Positions 8,830 to 17,313 are shown, counted from the first letter of the stretch. The stretch: 64,000 bases of DNA from Streptomyces sp. NBC_01016 (GCF_026341035.1 NZ_JAPEOQ010000001.1:124001-188000), one strand, 5' to 3'. Translations and numbers: made by a program. Notes: a model not told the origin generated them from the letters alone.

Positions 8830-9684
8830 ATGGCTGGATCTCCGACTGCACGACGTCGGCGACTGTCGTTCGAGTTGAAGAGGCTCCGCGAGTCAAGCGG
8901 CATGACCTGCGCACAAGTTGGCGCAGCCGTGGACTGGAGCGGCTCCAAGGTGAACCGAATGGAGACCGGCCACGGACGCGTACAGCCGTCCGACGTGGAA
9001 GCTCTGTGTCGGCTCTACGAAACCACCGCTGAAATGCGCGAGTTCCTCAAGTCTTTGGCGCGCCAGGCCAAGACGAAGGGCTGGTGGCAGGTTCACGGGT
9101 CGGGGGTGCCGGAGTGGTTCAACATCTACATCGGCCTGGAACAAGAGGCGGACTCGTTTCGCCAGTACCAATGCGAGATCGTCCCGGGCTTGATGCAGAC
9201 ACCCGCGTACATCCGAGAGCTGCACTTCGCGGGCTCACACATGAAGCCGGAGGACGCGGAGCGAGCCATCCGTGTCCGGCTCGAAAGGCAGGAAATGCTG
9301 TCGCGCCAGGATCCGGAACCGCCAGACGCATGGTTCGTCGTCAGCGAAGCCGCACTGCGGAACGTCGTCGGCGACCACGCCGTCATGCGGGATCAGCTGG
9401 AGCACCTACTGGAAGCCACACAAGCGACCGCGATCACCCTGCAAGTGCTGGCCTTTGACTCGGGAACACGCCCTTTGACTGGCCCGTTCACCATCCTTGG
9501 CTTCCCTGATCAGGAAGACCCTGACGTCGTATACCGGGATGGCATCACCGATGCCGTGTACCTCGAAGGGGAGCATCATGTTCGGGAGTACACGCGAGCC
9601 TTCGACGGGCTCAGGGCAGCCGCCCTCAGCCCGCATCGCTCCCTTCGCCTGATCGAGAGCATCATCAAGGAGTACGCGCAGTGA
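8830..9684 (+). CDS. XRE-family HTH regulator with DUF5753 domain (WhiJ/Scr1 type)
   Basis: A 284-residue protein. An N-terminal helix-turn-helix occupies about residues 12-70 (LKRLRESSGMTCAQVGAAVDWSGSKVNRMETG, two segments). It is followed by the DUF5753 sensor or partner domain, with FRQYQCEIVPGLMQTPAYIREL and a C-terminal VYLEGEHHVREYTRAFDGLR. The start follows GAGGAGGG. The stop overlaps the start of the DUF397 gene by 4 nt. In S. coelicolor the WhiJ-type protein represses development and is countered by its small DUF397 partner. The same arrangement, with a divergent ATPase, is seen here. Its targets are unknown. Confidence 0.9.
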   Translation: MAGSPTARRRRLSFELKRLRESSGMTCAQVGAAVDWSGSKVNRMETGHGRVQPSDVEALCRLYETTAEMREFLKSLARQAKTKGWWQVHGSGVPEWFNIYIGLEQEADSFRQYQCEIVPGLMQTPAYIRELHFAGSHMKPEDAERAIRVRLERQEMLSRQDPEPPDAWFVVSEAALRNVVGDHAVMRDQLEHLLEATQATAITLQVLAFDSGTRPLTGPFTILGFPDQEDPDVVYRDGITDAVYLEGEHHVREYTRAFDGLRAAALSPHRSLRLIESIIKEYAQ

Positions 9685-9920
9685 TCGTGAACACCGGCCG
9701 TGGTGTGGTTAGTTCCGAGCTCCTCGGCCAGCTCGACTGGTTCAAGGCGTCATACAGCAATGGCGCGGGCGGCGAGTGCCTGGAGTGCGCCATAGCCCCC
9801 AAGGGGTCCGTCCTCATACGGGACTCCAAGTGCTCGAACAGCGACGTCCTCGCCTTCGGCCCGCAGGCTTGGACCAACTTCCTACGCGAAGCTAACTCAG
9901 GCCCACAGGCTGCTGGTTGA
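9681..9920 (+). CDS. DUF397 small acidic protein, partner of the DUF5753 regulator
   Basis: A 79-residue protein starting at GTG with a GTGA overlap onto the regulator. The core DUF397 pattern is visible: WFKASYSNGAGGECLECAI, then VLIRDSKC and FGPQAWTNFL. DUF397 proteins act with WhiJ-like HTH proteins, possibly as antitoxin-like or release factors. The 3' end overlaps the convergent gene at 9892 by 29 nt. Confidence 0.88.
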   Translation: MIVNTGRGVVSSELLGQLDWFKASYSNGAGGECLECAIAPKGSVLIRDSKCSNSDVLAFGPQAWTNFLREANSGPQAAG

Positions 9921-10917
9921 CCCACACATCAGCTACTGGGCGGTTACGGCACCTGGCCAACGCCCCCCGAATCCCCTCCGCCACCCCTTCCGCCCGCCCC
10001 CGCAAATCCTCCGCCGTGACGGCGAGAACCGGGAGCCCCGCGCCGGCGAGGCGGTTGCGGTGGGACAAGGTGCGGCGCCAGGAGTCCGGGTCCAGGTGGT
10101 ACTCGCGGGAGTCGACCTCCAGGGCCAGGCCCTCCGCCGGCCAGTACGCGTCCGGGCGGGCCAGGAACGTGCCGGTCAGCGGGTCGTGGAGGTTCGGGTT
10201 CCAGAGGGGTTCCGGGAGAGAGTAGGCGTGGATCAGCGCGCGGGCGTCCGCCTCCAACGGTGAGTGCACGCCCGCCGCCAAGTGAGCCGTCGCCCTCGCC
10301 ACGTACGGGGCGTAACGGCGATGGGACGCGCCGAGTTCGGCCAGGAGCGCCTCCGGCGTGCAGAAGCCGCGCTGCACCGCCTCCGCCAGAAGCGCCGTCA
10401 CATCACGTTCGCAGCTGAGGCCCGGAACCGCGTCCGCCACCGCCCGCGCGATCTCCGCGACCCCCAGACCCGCCACCGGAAAGTTCTCCGGCATACGGCG
10501 CGTCCGGTGCACCCTCACGAACGACGTGCCGCGCGCTCCCACACCCCCGTACGGCACGAGTACGTCGATGTGGCGCAGCCGCTCCGGGCGCGGCGCCGCC
10601 CGGAAGTTGTGCAGGGACAGTGCCGCGAGCCCGGTGAGCAGGGCGCGCTCACCCGCGTACAGGAGTGCCGCGCGCATGCGTTGGCGCGGGGTCGGCGTGC
10701 CGGAGTGGAGGACGTGGACCCGCGGCAGCACGCGCTGCCACGGGCCGCCGGGGCGGCAACGGTGACTGGTCGTCGAGTCCGCGCAGCCGAGCGCCACCAG
10801 TTGGGCGCGGGTGAGGAGTTGGTCCTGGGTGAGGGCGAGGGGGTGGCGTGCCAGTGCCGCCATGGAGGGGGCGGCGAGCCGGGCAGTGGAGGGGTGTTTC
10901 GTAAGGGGCTGGTTCAT
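9892..10917 (-). CDS. AbiEi-like wHTH protein with C-terminal DUF559/Vsr-like nuclease fold
   Basis: A 341-residue protein not recognised with certainty. The N-terminal region (RAQLVALGCADSTTSHRC, then GPWQRVLPRVHVLH) resembles the winged-helix part of AbiEi-type proteins of actinomycetes. The C-terminal ~110 residues contain ARPDAYWPAEGLALEVDSREYH and GLPVLAVTAEDL, the spacing of PD-(D/E)xK/DUF559 nuclease-like folds (D, then E-x-D). The start follows GGGGAGGAGAG. No AbiEii toxin gene is adjacent. It may be a solo nuclease-like or DNA-binding protein; a function is not assigned. Confidence 0.7.
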   Translation of the reverse strand: MNQPLTKHPSTARLAAPSMAALARHPLALTQDQLLTRAQLVALGCADSTTSHRCRPGGPWQRVLPRVHVLHSGTPTPRQRMRAALLYAGERALLTGLAALSLHNFRAAPRPERLRHIDVLVPYGGVGARGTSFVRVHRTRRMPENFPVAGLGVAEIARAVADAVPGLSCERDVTALLAEAVQRGFCTPEALLAELGASHRRYAPYVARATAHLAAGVHSPLEADARALIHAYSLPEPLWNPNLHDPLTGTFLARPDAYWPAEGLALEVDSREYHLDPDSWRRTLSHRNRLAGAGLPVLAVTAEDLRGRAEGVAEGIRGALARCRNRPVADVWVNQQPVGLS

Positions 10918-11169
10918 GGTTCTCTCCTCCCCTTCTCACCTCCACCCTCACCCTCCGTAGTCGGTTTGTAGCGGGGAGTGTGGTGGACTGTGACGTGTGG
11001 CCACGATCCCTTCGTAGTTTCGCGTCACAGACCCATCAGAGTCGGGAGGCCTCCACCACCTCTCCCCGCCCTGAGACCGGCATCACACTCCCCCGTGTCA
11101 CATCCCCGCGCCCCGCTCCGTCACATCTACGTAGCCGCGCAAACAGCGCCGGAACGATCGACACAGAAC

Positions 11170-11193
11170 ACACGGACACACGGACACACGGAC
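11170..11193 (+). repeat. Three tandem 8-nt units in the leader of the AhpD-like gene
   Basis: The unit ACACGGAC is repeated three times perfectly, followed by a partial fourth copy, about 20 nt upstream of the AhpD-like start codon. It lies between the probable promoter and the Shine-Dalgarno sequence (AGGAG, 11203-11207). The rest of the intergenic stretch 10918-11169 shows no gene. Confidence 0.8.
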
Positions 11194-11213
11194 ACACCAC
11201 ACAGGAGCCCACC

Positions 11214-11687
11214 ATGGAAGCCCGTATCAACCCCTTCACCAGCCCCATCGCGGGAAAGGTCATCAAGCACATCAACTCCGCCGGGAAGGTCGTCGCCGAC
11301 TCCACGCTCCCCGCCGCGACGCAGGAGCTCGTGAAGATCCGGGCCAGCCAGATCAACGGCTGCGGGTTCTGCACCGACATGCACACCAAGGACGCCGCGC
11401 ACGCCGGCGAGACCGTGCAGCGGCTGCACCTCGTCGCCGCCTGGCGCGAGGCCACCGTGTTCACCGACGCCGAGCGCGCCGCGCTCGAGCTGACCGAGCA
11501 GGGCACGCGGATCGCCGACGCGGCCGGCGGCGTCCCGGACGAGGTGTGGGCGAACGCCGCGAAGCACTATGACGAGGAGCAGCTCACCGCCCTCGTCTCG
11601 CTGATCGCCATCATCAACCTCTACAACCGCATGAACGTCATCGTGCAGATGCCCGCCGGGTCCTACCAGCCCGGCCAGTTCGGCTGA
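11214..11687 (+). CDS. Carboxymuconolactone decarboxylase family protein, AhpD-like
   Basis: A 157-residue protein with the AhpD-like CxxC redox motif (C50-G-F-C53) followed by MHTKDA, the usual catalytic Cys/His arrangement of peroxidase-associated CMD proteins. These proteins act as thiol peroxidases or disulfide reductases in oxidative stress. The ATG at 11214 has AGGAG 6 nt upstream. It is followed after 90 bp by a small membrane protein gene with its own strong ribosome-binding site. No ahpC is in the window. Confidence 0.9.
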   Translation: MEARINPFTSPIAGKVIKHINSAGKVVADSTLPAATQELVKIRASQINGCGFCTDMHTKDAAHAGETVQRLHLVAAWREATVFTDAERAALELTEQGTRIADAAGGVPDEVWANAAKHYDEEQLTALVSLIAIINLYNRMNVIVQMPAGSYQPGQFG

Positions 11688-11777
11688 CGGACCCAGGGCG
11701 TAACCTCGCAAATGGGCGGGTTCCGGCCCGCCCTCCGGAAGCCGCTTCCGGACACCACTACGCAGGAGGTTCACCCC

Positions 11778-12083
11778 ATGGCCCGCGCCCTCCCCACCGC
11801 CCCGATAGCCGCCGCCGGACTCGTCGGGGGTTACGCCACCGCCCGGTTCACCAAGAAGCGGCAGCTGGGTGGGGTCGTGCTCGCCGTGGCCGGGGCCGCC
11901 GCCGCGACGCAGTGGACGAAGACGCGGGGCGGGAAGGTCGCTGGGGCGCTGACCGGTGCGTACGTGGCCGCGTTCGCCGGGTCGCACCCGCTGGCCAAGA
12001 AGGTCGGGGCGTGGCCCGCCGTGTTCGGTGTCGCCGGGGCTGTCGCCGCCGCGTCGTACGTCCTCGTGGACCGCAAGGCCTGA
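11778..12083 (+). CDS. Small hydrophobic protein of unknown function
   Basis: A 101-residue protein, strongly Ala/Gly/Val-rich, with about three short hydrophobic segments and basic loops (ARFTKKRQL, TKTRGGK). It is probably an integral membrane protein. The ATG is preceded by GGAGGT (11765-11770). No family was recognised. It may be cotranscribed with the AhpD-like gene. It ends 4 bp from the convergent VOC gene. Confidence 0.7.
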   Translation: MARALPTAPIAAAGLVGGYATARFTKKRQLGGVVLAVAGAAAATQWTKTRGGKVAGALTGAYVAAFAGSHPLAKKVGAWPAVFGVAGAVAAASYVLVDRKA

Positions 12084-12087
12084 GGTT

Positions 12088-12501
12088 CTACGGCCGGGCG
12101 TGCGTCAGGACGTTCACGACCTTCCCCTGCGGGTCCCGTACGAAGAAGCGGCGCACGCCCCACTCCTCGTCCCGCAGGTCGTGGACGATCTCGGCGCCCG
12201 CCGCGCGCATCGCCGCATACACCGCGTCGACGTCGTCCACTTCCACGCTGATGTCCGGCACCACCGGGCCCGTCGCCTCGTGCGTGAAGAACTGGATCTG
12301 CGCCGTGGGGTCGGAGGGCGAGACCAGGGTCATGATCCAGCCCATGTTCATCGCCTCGCGGAAGCCGAGCGTCCCGTAGAAGTCGCGGTTCGTCGCCATC
12401 GACGCCTCGTCGGACACCTCTACGTTCGGGACCGCCCTGCGGATCTGCGGGTGTGCGTGCCCGGGTGCGGATGCGTGCGCGTGTGCTTCGTCGGGTGCCA
12501 T
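12088..12501 (-). CDS. VOC-family (glyoxalase/bleomycin-resistance fold) protein
   Basis: A 137-residue single-domain VOC protein. It shows the betaalphabetabetabeta pattern with DFYGTLGFREAMNMGWIMTL, VEVDDVDAVYAAMRAAGAEI and the closing FFVRDPQGKVVNVL. A His/Pro-rich N-terminal extension of about 20 residues is probably non-structural. The family includes metal-dependent lyases, dioxygenases and drug-binding proteins; the substrate cannot be told. It lies 4 bp downstream of the GlxA-type regulator gene and is surely cotranscribed with it. Confidence 0.85.
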   Translation of the reverse strand: MAPDEAHAHASAPGHAHPQIRRAVPNVEVSDEASMATNRDFYGTLGFREAMNMGWIMTLVSPSDPTAQIQFFTHEATGPVVPDISVEVDDVDAVYAAMRAAGAEIVHDLRDEEWGVRRFFVRDPQGKVVNVLTHARP

Positions 12502-12505
12502 GCGC

Positions 12506-13510
12506 TCATCGTCCCCGGAACGTCGCCCTGTACGCCCCCGGCGACACCCCCAGCACCGCCTGGAAGTGCTGTCGCAGCGAGGTTCCGGAGCCGAAGCCCG
12601 TCTCCGCCGCCACCCGGTCCACCGTGTGGTCCGTCTGCTCCAGCAACTCCCGTGCCCGGTCGACCCGTTGGCGGTTCAACCAGGTCATCGGGGTCAGGCC
12701 CGTCTCCTCGCGGAAGCGGCGGTTGTACGTGCGGATCGACATGGCGTCGCGGGCCGCCAACTGCCCCAGCGACAGGGGCTCCGCCAGCCGTCCCAGCGCC
12801 CACTCCCGCGAGGCCGACGTCGATGTCGGGCCCACCTCCTCTGCCGGAACCGGGCGTTGGATGTACTGCGCCTGGCCGCCCTCCCGGTGCGGGGGCACCA
12901 CCGTGCGGCGCGCCAACTCCGCCGCCACCGCCGCGCCGTGGTCCTCGCGGATCATGTGCAGGCACAGGTCGATGCCCGCCGCCTCCCCGGCCGAGGTCAA
13001 CACCCGCCCCTCGTCCACGTAGAGGACGTCCGCGTCGACCGTCACCGACGGGAACGTGCGGGCGAAGTGGGCCGAGGACATCCAGTGCGTCGTCGCCCGG
13101 CGGCCGTCCAGGAGCCCCGCCGCCGCCAGGACGAACGAGCCCGTGCAGATCGATGCCACCCGGCCGCGGGAGCCGTCGATGACACCGGCCAGTGAGTCCG
13201 TCAACTCCCCGCCCAAACCGCCCGGTTGGAGCGTCTCGTCCGTCTCGTGCGAAGCCGGGACCAGTACCGTGTCCGCCGCCGCGACCGCCTCCAGGCCGTG
13301 CTCCGCGTAGATCGGGAAGTCGGCGTCCGTACGGATACGGCCGGGGCGGGGCGCGCACGTCGTCACCTTGTAGAGGCGCTCCCCCGTGGACGGATCGCGG
13401 GCCGTGCCGAAGAGCTGGTGGATCAGGCCCAGCTCCATGGGCAGGACACCGTCCCGCACGAGGACCGCCACCGGGGTCGGGCCGCCGCTCTTTCCACGCC
13501 GCGCACGCAT
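12506..13510 (-). CDS. GlxA-family regulator: DJ-1/PfpI domain plus AraC HTH
   Basis: A 334-residue protein. Residues about 12-185 form a DJ-1/PfpI-like domain (VASICTGSFVLAAAGLLDGR carries the nucleophile-elbow Cys). Residues about 225-330 form an AraC-type double helix-turn-helix, with QLAARDAMSIRTYNRRFREETG and FGSGTSLRQHFQAVLGVSPGAYR. This layout is typical of GlxA/FtrA-type transcription activators, which sense metabolites through the amidotransferase-like domain. The downstream VOC gene is the obvious partner or target. Confidence 0.9.
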   Translation of the reverse strand: MRARRGKSGGPTPVAVLVRDGVLPMELGLIHQLFGTARDPSTGERLYKVTTCAPRPGRIRTDADFPIYAEHGLEAVAAADTVLVPASHETDETLQPGGLGGELTDSLAGVIDGSRGRVASICTGSFVLAAAGLLDGRRATTHWMSSAHFARTFPSVTVDADVLYVDEGRVLTSAGEAAGIDLCLHMIREDHGAAVAAELARRTVVPPHREGGQAQYIQRPVPAEEVGPTSTSASREWALGRLAEPLSLGQLAARDAMSIRTYNRRFREETGLTPMTWLNRQRVDRARELLEQTDHTVDRVAAETGFGSGTSLRQHFQAVLGVSPGAYRATFRGR

Positions 13511-13693
13511 GGCCAGATTCTTTCACATCGGGGCTGTCTGGCCAGTCGAGCGCGCGTACCGGTCCGGCGCGGCGCGGTGGCGGCGTTGGGGGATCCCCCA
13601 CCCCCATGCGAACCGCCCACCCCCACCGGGCCTACTCTCCCGATCATTGCTGACCGAGCGGGGCGACCCGCACGAGTGACCGGGTGGGGCGAC

Positions 13694-14236
13694 ATGGCCG
13701 ACTGGACCCTGCGGGCGGCCACCGCCGCCGACGTGGAGCCGATCGCCGAGCTGCGCGCCGTCGTGATGCGGCCCGACCTCGAACGGCTCGGACGGTACGA
13801 CGAGCAGCGCGTACGGCAGCGGTTCCGCGACGCATACGAGCCCGCGCACGCCTGGGTGATCGAGGTAGCCGGGGCCTTCGCCGGGTGCGTGGCGCTGCGC
13901 CCGGACGGTGCCGCGTACTGGCTGGAGCACTTCTTCCTGGCCCCCGAACTGCACGGCCGGGGCGTCGGCGGCGCCGTACTCCGCGAACTCCTGGAACGCT
14001 GCGACCGGGAGCACGCCCCGGTCCGCCTGAACGTGCTGCGGGGCAGCCCGGCCCGCCACCTCTACGAACGGCACGGGTTCACCGTCGAGAGCGAGGACCC
14101 GGTGGACGTGTTCATGGCACGCCGACCGGCCACCACCACACCGGAGCACCGACCCGCCCGACCGGCCACCACCACACCGGAGCACCGACCCGCCCGACCG
14201 GCCACCACCACGCCGGAGCGCCACCCCGCCCCGTAG
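13694..14236 (+). CDS. GNAT N-acetyltransferase with repetitive C-terminal tail
   Basis: A 180-residue protein. Residues 1-145 are a GNAT domain, with acetyl-CoA loop PELHGRGVGGAVLRELL and closing ARHLYERHGFTVESEDPVDVFM. The acceptor substrate is unknown. The last ~36 residues consist of three 12-residue copies of RPATTTPEHRPA (third copy altered), encoded by a 36-nt tandem repeat. That tail is not part of the GNAT fold and is likely disordered. Start ATG at 13694; upstream of it lies about 180 bp of promoter region shared with the divergent GlxA-type gene. Confidence 0.88.
   Translation: MADWTLRAATAADVEPIAELRAVVMRPDLERLGRYDEQRVRQRFRDAYEPAHAWVIEVAGAFAGCVALRPDGAAYWLEHFFLAPELHGRGVGGAVLRELLERCDREHAPVRLNVLRGSPARHLYERHGFTVESEDPVDVFMARRPATTTPEHRPARPATTTPEHRPARPATTTPERHPAP
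14123..14230 (+). repeat. Three 36-nt coding tandem repeats
   Basis: Units at 14123-14158, 14159-14194 and 14195-14230 encode the Thr/Pro-rich tail of the acetyltransferase. Units 1 and 2 are identical; unit 3 has a few substitutions. Because the period is a multiple of three, copy-number changes keep the frame. Confidence 0.9.
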
Positions 14237-14253
14237 ACCCGCAAAGCGCCCCG

Positions 14254-15702
14254 CTACGCCCCCAACGCCCGCGACACCGTAAAGATCAGCAGACCCGCCA
14301 GCGAACCCACCACCGTGCCATTGATCCGGATGAACTGCAGGTCACGGCCGATGTGCGCCTCGATCTTGCGGGTCGTGTGCTCGGCGTCCCAGCCCGCCAC
14401 CGTGTCCGTGATGAGGGACGTGATCTCCGCGCGGTACGTCGTCACGACGTACACCGCCGCGCCCTCCACCCAGCCGTCGACCTTCGAGCTGACATCCGGC
14501 TCCGTCGCCATCCGCCGCCCCAGCGACAGCAGCGAGGCCCGCACCCGAAGACGCAGCTCACTGCGCTCGTCCTCCGCCGCCGCGACGATCATGCCGCGGA
14601 CCGCGGACCAGGCCGACGCGATGATGTCCTGCACCTCGGAACGGCCGAGGATCTCCGACTTCAGACGCTCCACCCGGTCCCGGGTGTCCGAGTCGCCCTG
14701 AAGATCGGCCGCGAAGTCGGCCAGGAAACGGTCGAGCGCACCGCGCGCCGGGTGCCCCGGCATGTCCCGCATCTCCGTGACGAACCGCAGCAGCTCCTTG
14801 TAGACGCGCTCGCCCACACGCTTGTCGACGAACCGCGGCGTCCAGCCGGGGGCGCCGCCCTCCACCGCATCCATCACCGAATCCGAGTGCAGCACCAGCC
14901 AGTCGTGGGCGCGGGCGCACACCAGGTCGACGACCCGCTTGTGACCGCCGTCGGCAACGACCTTCTCCAGCATCTTGCCGAGCCCCGGCGCGATCTCCGC
15001 GTTGTCCGCCCGACGCGTGATGGCCTCGCCGACGATCGCCTGCACATCCGAATCACGCAGCACCGTCAAAGCGCCCCGCAACGCCGTCGCCAACTCCGCC
15101 GTCACCCGATCGGCGTGATCCGGCTCCGCCAGCCACGAACCGAGGCGGCTACCGATGCCGACAGCGCGCAACCGGTCCCGTACAACCTCGCCCGACAGGA
15201 AGTTCTCACCCACGAACTCGCCGAGCGAGACACCCAGCTGGTCCTTCTTCGTCGGGATGATCGCCGTATGCGGAATACGCAGGCCCAACGGGTGGCGGAA
15301 CAGAGCCGTGACCGCGAACCAGTCGGCCAGCGCACCGACCATGCCGGCCTCCGCGGCCGCCGCGACATACCCGGCCCAGGCACCCGCACCCGCATTCTCC
15401 GCCCACGTGGCCAATACATAGACGACCGCGACGAAGACGAGCAGCCCGACCGCCATCAACTTCATCCGGCGCACACCACGCCGCTTCTCCTCGTCGGCCG
15501 CGGTGAACTCCGCGACGAAACGACGAGCGGGACGGGAGGGCCGGGATTGACCCGATGTGGCGTGGGAATACTGCCCGTTGTCCGCTTCAGCCGCTTTGGA
15601 ACCTTCAGTCGTTTCAGACCCTTCGGCCGCTTCAACCGCTTTGCCCGCTGTGTCGTACGCACCCTGGGACCCCTGCGCCCCGCGCTTCACGTCGCCGTCC
15701 AC
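14254..15702 (-). CDS. DUF445 membrane-associated protein
   Basis: A 482-residue protein. A low-complexity Glu/Ser/Thr/Ala-rich N-terminus of ~65 residues precedes membrane segments at about residues 80-100 (MKLMAVGLLVFVAVVYVLAT) and 110-130. A long helical DUF445 body follows (ALADWFAVTALFRHPLGLRIPHTAIIPTKKD, in two segments), with a C-terminal hydrophobic anchor. This matches bacterial DUF445 proteins of the YjiN type, of unknown role. The GTG start has GGAG 8 nt upstream. A distinctive HTA(I/V)IPxxKD segment is present. Confidence 0.88.
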   Translation of the reverse strand: MDGDVKRGAQGSQGAYDTAGKAVEAAEGSETTEGSKAAEADNGQYSHATSGQSRPSRPARRFVAEFTAADEEKRRGVRRMKLMAVGLLVFVAVVYVLATWAENAGAGAWAGYVAAAAEAGMVGALADWFAVTALFRHPLGLRIPHTAIIPTKKDQLGVSLGEFVGENFLSGEVVRDRLRAVGIGSRLGSWLAEPDHADRVTAELATALRGALTVLRDSDVQAIVGEAITRRADNAEIAPGLGKMLEKVVADGGHKRVVDLVCARAHDWLVLHSDSVMDAVEGGAPGWTPRFVDKRVGERVYKELLRFVTEMRDMPGHPARGALDRFLADFAADLQGDSDTRDRVERLKSEILGRSEVQDIIASAWSAVRGMIVAAAEDERSELRLRVRASLLSLGRRMATEPDVSSKVDGWVEGAAVYVVTTYRAEITSLITDTVAGWDAEHTTRKIEAHIGRDLQFIRINGTVVGSLAGLLIFTVSRALGA

Positions 15703-15928
15703 TCAGCCCACTCCGCATCGGTCATCGGCCCGACCTGTCGACTTCGACTCGACTGTCATTCGCCTCACACATTGTCCCTTCCTGACCTACTCCCGGAACG
15801 AACCAAAGGTTCCCGGCGTCTACCTGTCCGGAGGGGGGCCAGTGTCGGCCTCCGCCCGCCCCATGACGCATCATGGGTTCATCACATCGGAGCCTCGGGC
15901 TCCCCCTGCCCGAGGAGACACACACCGC

Positions 15929-17248
15929 ATGACCAAGCGTCACGGTTATGCCTTGTTGACCGCACTCGTCGCGGTCGTCGTGATGATCTCTGCCGCCATC
16001 TACGTGGGCTTCTCCGGAGTCTTCGGCGGCGATGACGACATACAGGCCGGCGGCGCGCACCCGCGCAGCTCCGCCGCCCCCGCCTCCACCGGCACCTGGG
16101 CCGGCAGCTGGTCCGCCTCCCCCGCAGGCGGGGAACCCGGCACGGAGACCAACGGATTCTTCGGCCACTCCATCCGCAACATCGTGCACACCAGCGTCGG
16201 CGGCAACGCCGCGCGCATCACCCTCTCCAACCTGTACGGGCAGTCGCCCCTGCGCATCACGCACGCCTCGATAGCCGTGGCCTCGGCCCCCAACAACCCG
16301 ACGGCCCTGTCCGACACGATGCGCCGCCTGACGTTCTCCGGAAACTCCTCGGTCGTCATCCAGCCCGGCCAGCAGGCCGTCAGCGACGCGCTGCGGATCA
16401 CCGTCCCGAGCGACTCGGACATGCTGGTCACCACGTACTCGCCGACGCCGTCCGGACCGGTCACGTACCACCCGCAGGCCCGCCAGATGTCGTACGTCGC
16501 CCGCGGCGACCGCACCGAAGAGCCCAGCGGCACGCTCTACAACCAGCAGAGCCCGTACTGGCGCTACCTCAGCGCCCTCGACGTGCTCAGCAACGAGGCA
16601 CAGGGCACCGTCGTCGTCATCGGCGACTCCCTCACCGACGGCATCACCTCCACGATGGGCGCCAACCGCCGGTGGACGGACATACTCGCCGAGCGGCTGC
16701 GCACGGAGTCGGGTGCCCCGCGCTACGGCGTCGTGAACCAGGGCATAAGCGGAAACCGGATACTGGCCGACGGCTTCGGCCGCCCCGCCAACAACCCGAG
16801 CGGCCTGTCCCGCTTCGAGCGTGACGCGCTCAACCGCTCCGGCGTCCGCGCGGTCATCATCGACCTCGGCATCAACGACATCCTGCGCACGCCGCAGCAG
16901 ACCGACCCCACGAAGATCGTCGACGGTCTGCGCGAGCTGACCCGGCAGGCGCACGCGCGCGGCCTGCGGGCCGTCGGCGCGACGCTCATGCCGTTCCAGG
17001 GCCACCCCGGCTACCGCCCGGACCTCGAGGCGGTCCGCCAGACCGTGAACGCGCAGATCCGCGCCGGCAAGGTCTTCGACAGCTACGTCGACTTCGACCG
17101 CGCCCTGCGCGACCCGTACAACCCGCGCCGCCTCCTCGACCAGTACGACTCCGGCGACCACCTCCACCCCAGCGACTCGGGCTACCGCAAGATGGCCGAG
17201 TCCCTGGACCTGTCGTCCCTGCGGGGGTCGACGGGGGCGGAGCTCTAG
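15929..17248 (+). CDS. Secreted or anchored SGNH/GDSL hydrolase
   Basis: A 439-residue protein with an N-terminal hydrophobic segment (about residues 8-30; signal anchor or signal peptide). A beta-rich region follows (about 50-210), then an SGNH hydrolase domain: VVIGDSLTDG (S234), GINDI (block III Asn) and GDHLHPSDSGY (D410, H413). These enzymes deacylate esters of lipids or polysaccharides; the substrate is unknown. The ATG at 15929 is preceded by CGAGGAG. The transcript likely ends at the hairpin at 17280-17309. Confidence 0.9.
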   Translation: MTKRHGYALLTALVAVVVMISAAIYVGFSGVFGGDDDIQAGGAHPRSSAAPASTGTWAGSWSASPAGGEPGTETNGFFGHSIRNIVHTSVGGNAARITLSNLYGQSPLRITHASIAVASAPNNPTALSDTMRRLTFSGNSSVVIQPGQQAVSDALRITVPSDSDMLVTTYSPTPSGPVTYHPQARQMSYVARGDRTEEPSGTLYNQQSPYWRYLSALDVLSNEAQGTVVVIGDSLTDGITSTMGANRRWTDILAERLRTESGAPRYGVVNQGISGNRILADGFGRPANNPSGLSRFERDALNRSGVRAVIIDLGINDILRTPQQTDPTKIVDGLRELTRQAHARGLRAVGATLMPFQGHPGYRPDLEAVRQTVNAQIRAGKVFDSYVDFDRALRDPYNPRRLLDQYDSGDHLHPSDSGYRKMAESLDLSSLRGSTGAEL

Positions 17249-17279
17249 CCGGGACCGGCTCAGCCGGACGACGTACGAC

Positions 17280-17309
17280 AAAGGGCGCCCCCCTGCGGGA
17301 GCGCCCTTT
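17280..17309. terminator. Hairpin between SGNH hydrolase gene and tRNA-Leu
   Basis: A 9-bp perfect stem (AAAGGGCGC / GCGCCCTTT) with a 12-nt loop, followed by TTCC on the plus strand. It sits between the 3' ends of the convergent SGNH gene and tRNA-Leu and can serve both directions. Confidence 0.75.
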
Positions 17310-17313
17310 CCTG

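Noticed and set aside
12420..13607. Long frames overlapping the GlxA-type regulator on both strands
   Set aside because: Compositions dominated by Arg, Gly and Pro; GC-skewed shadows of a clear DJ-1/AraC gene.
14123..14230. Possible CRISPR-like array (regular repeats)
   Set aside because: Repeats are directly adjacent without spacers and lie inside a coding sequence. The 46594-46653 repeats likewise lack spacers, and no cas genes are present.
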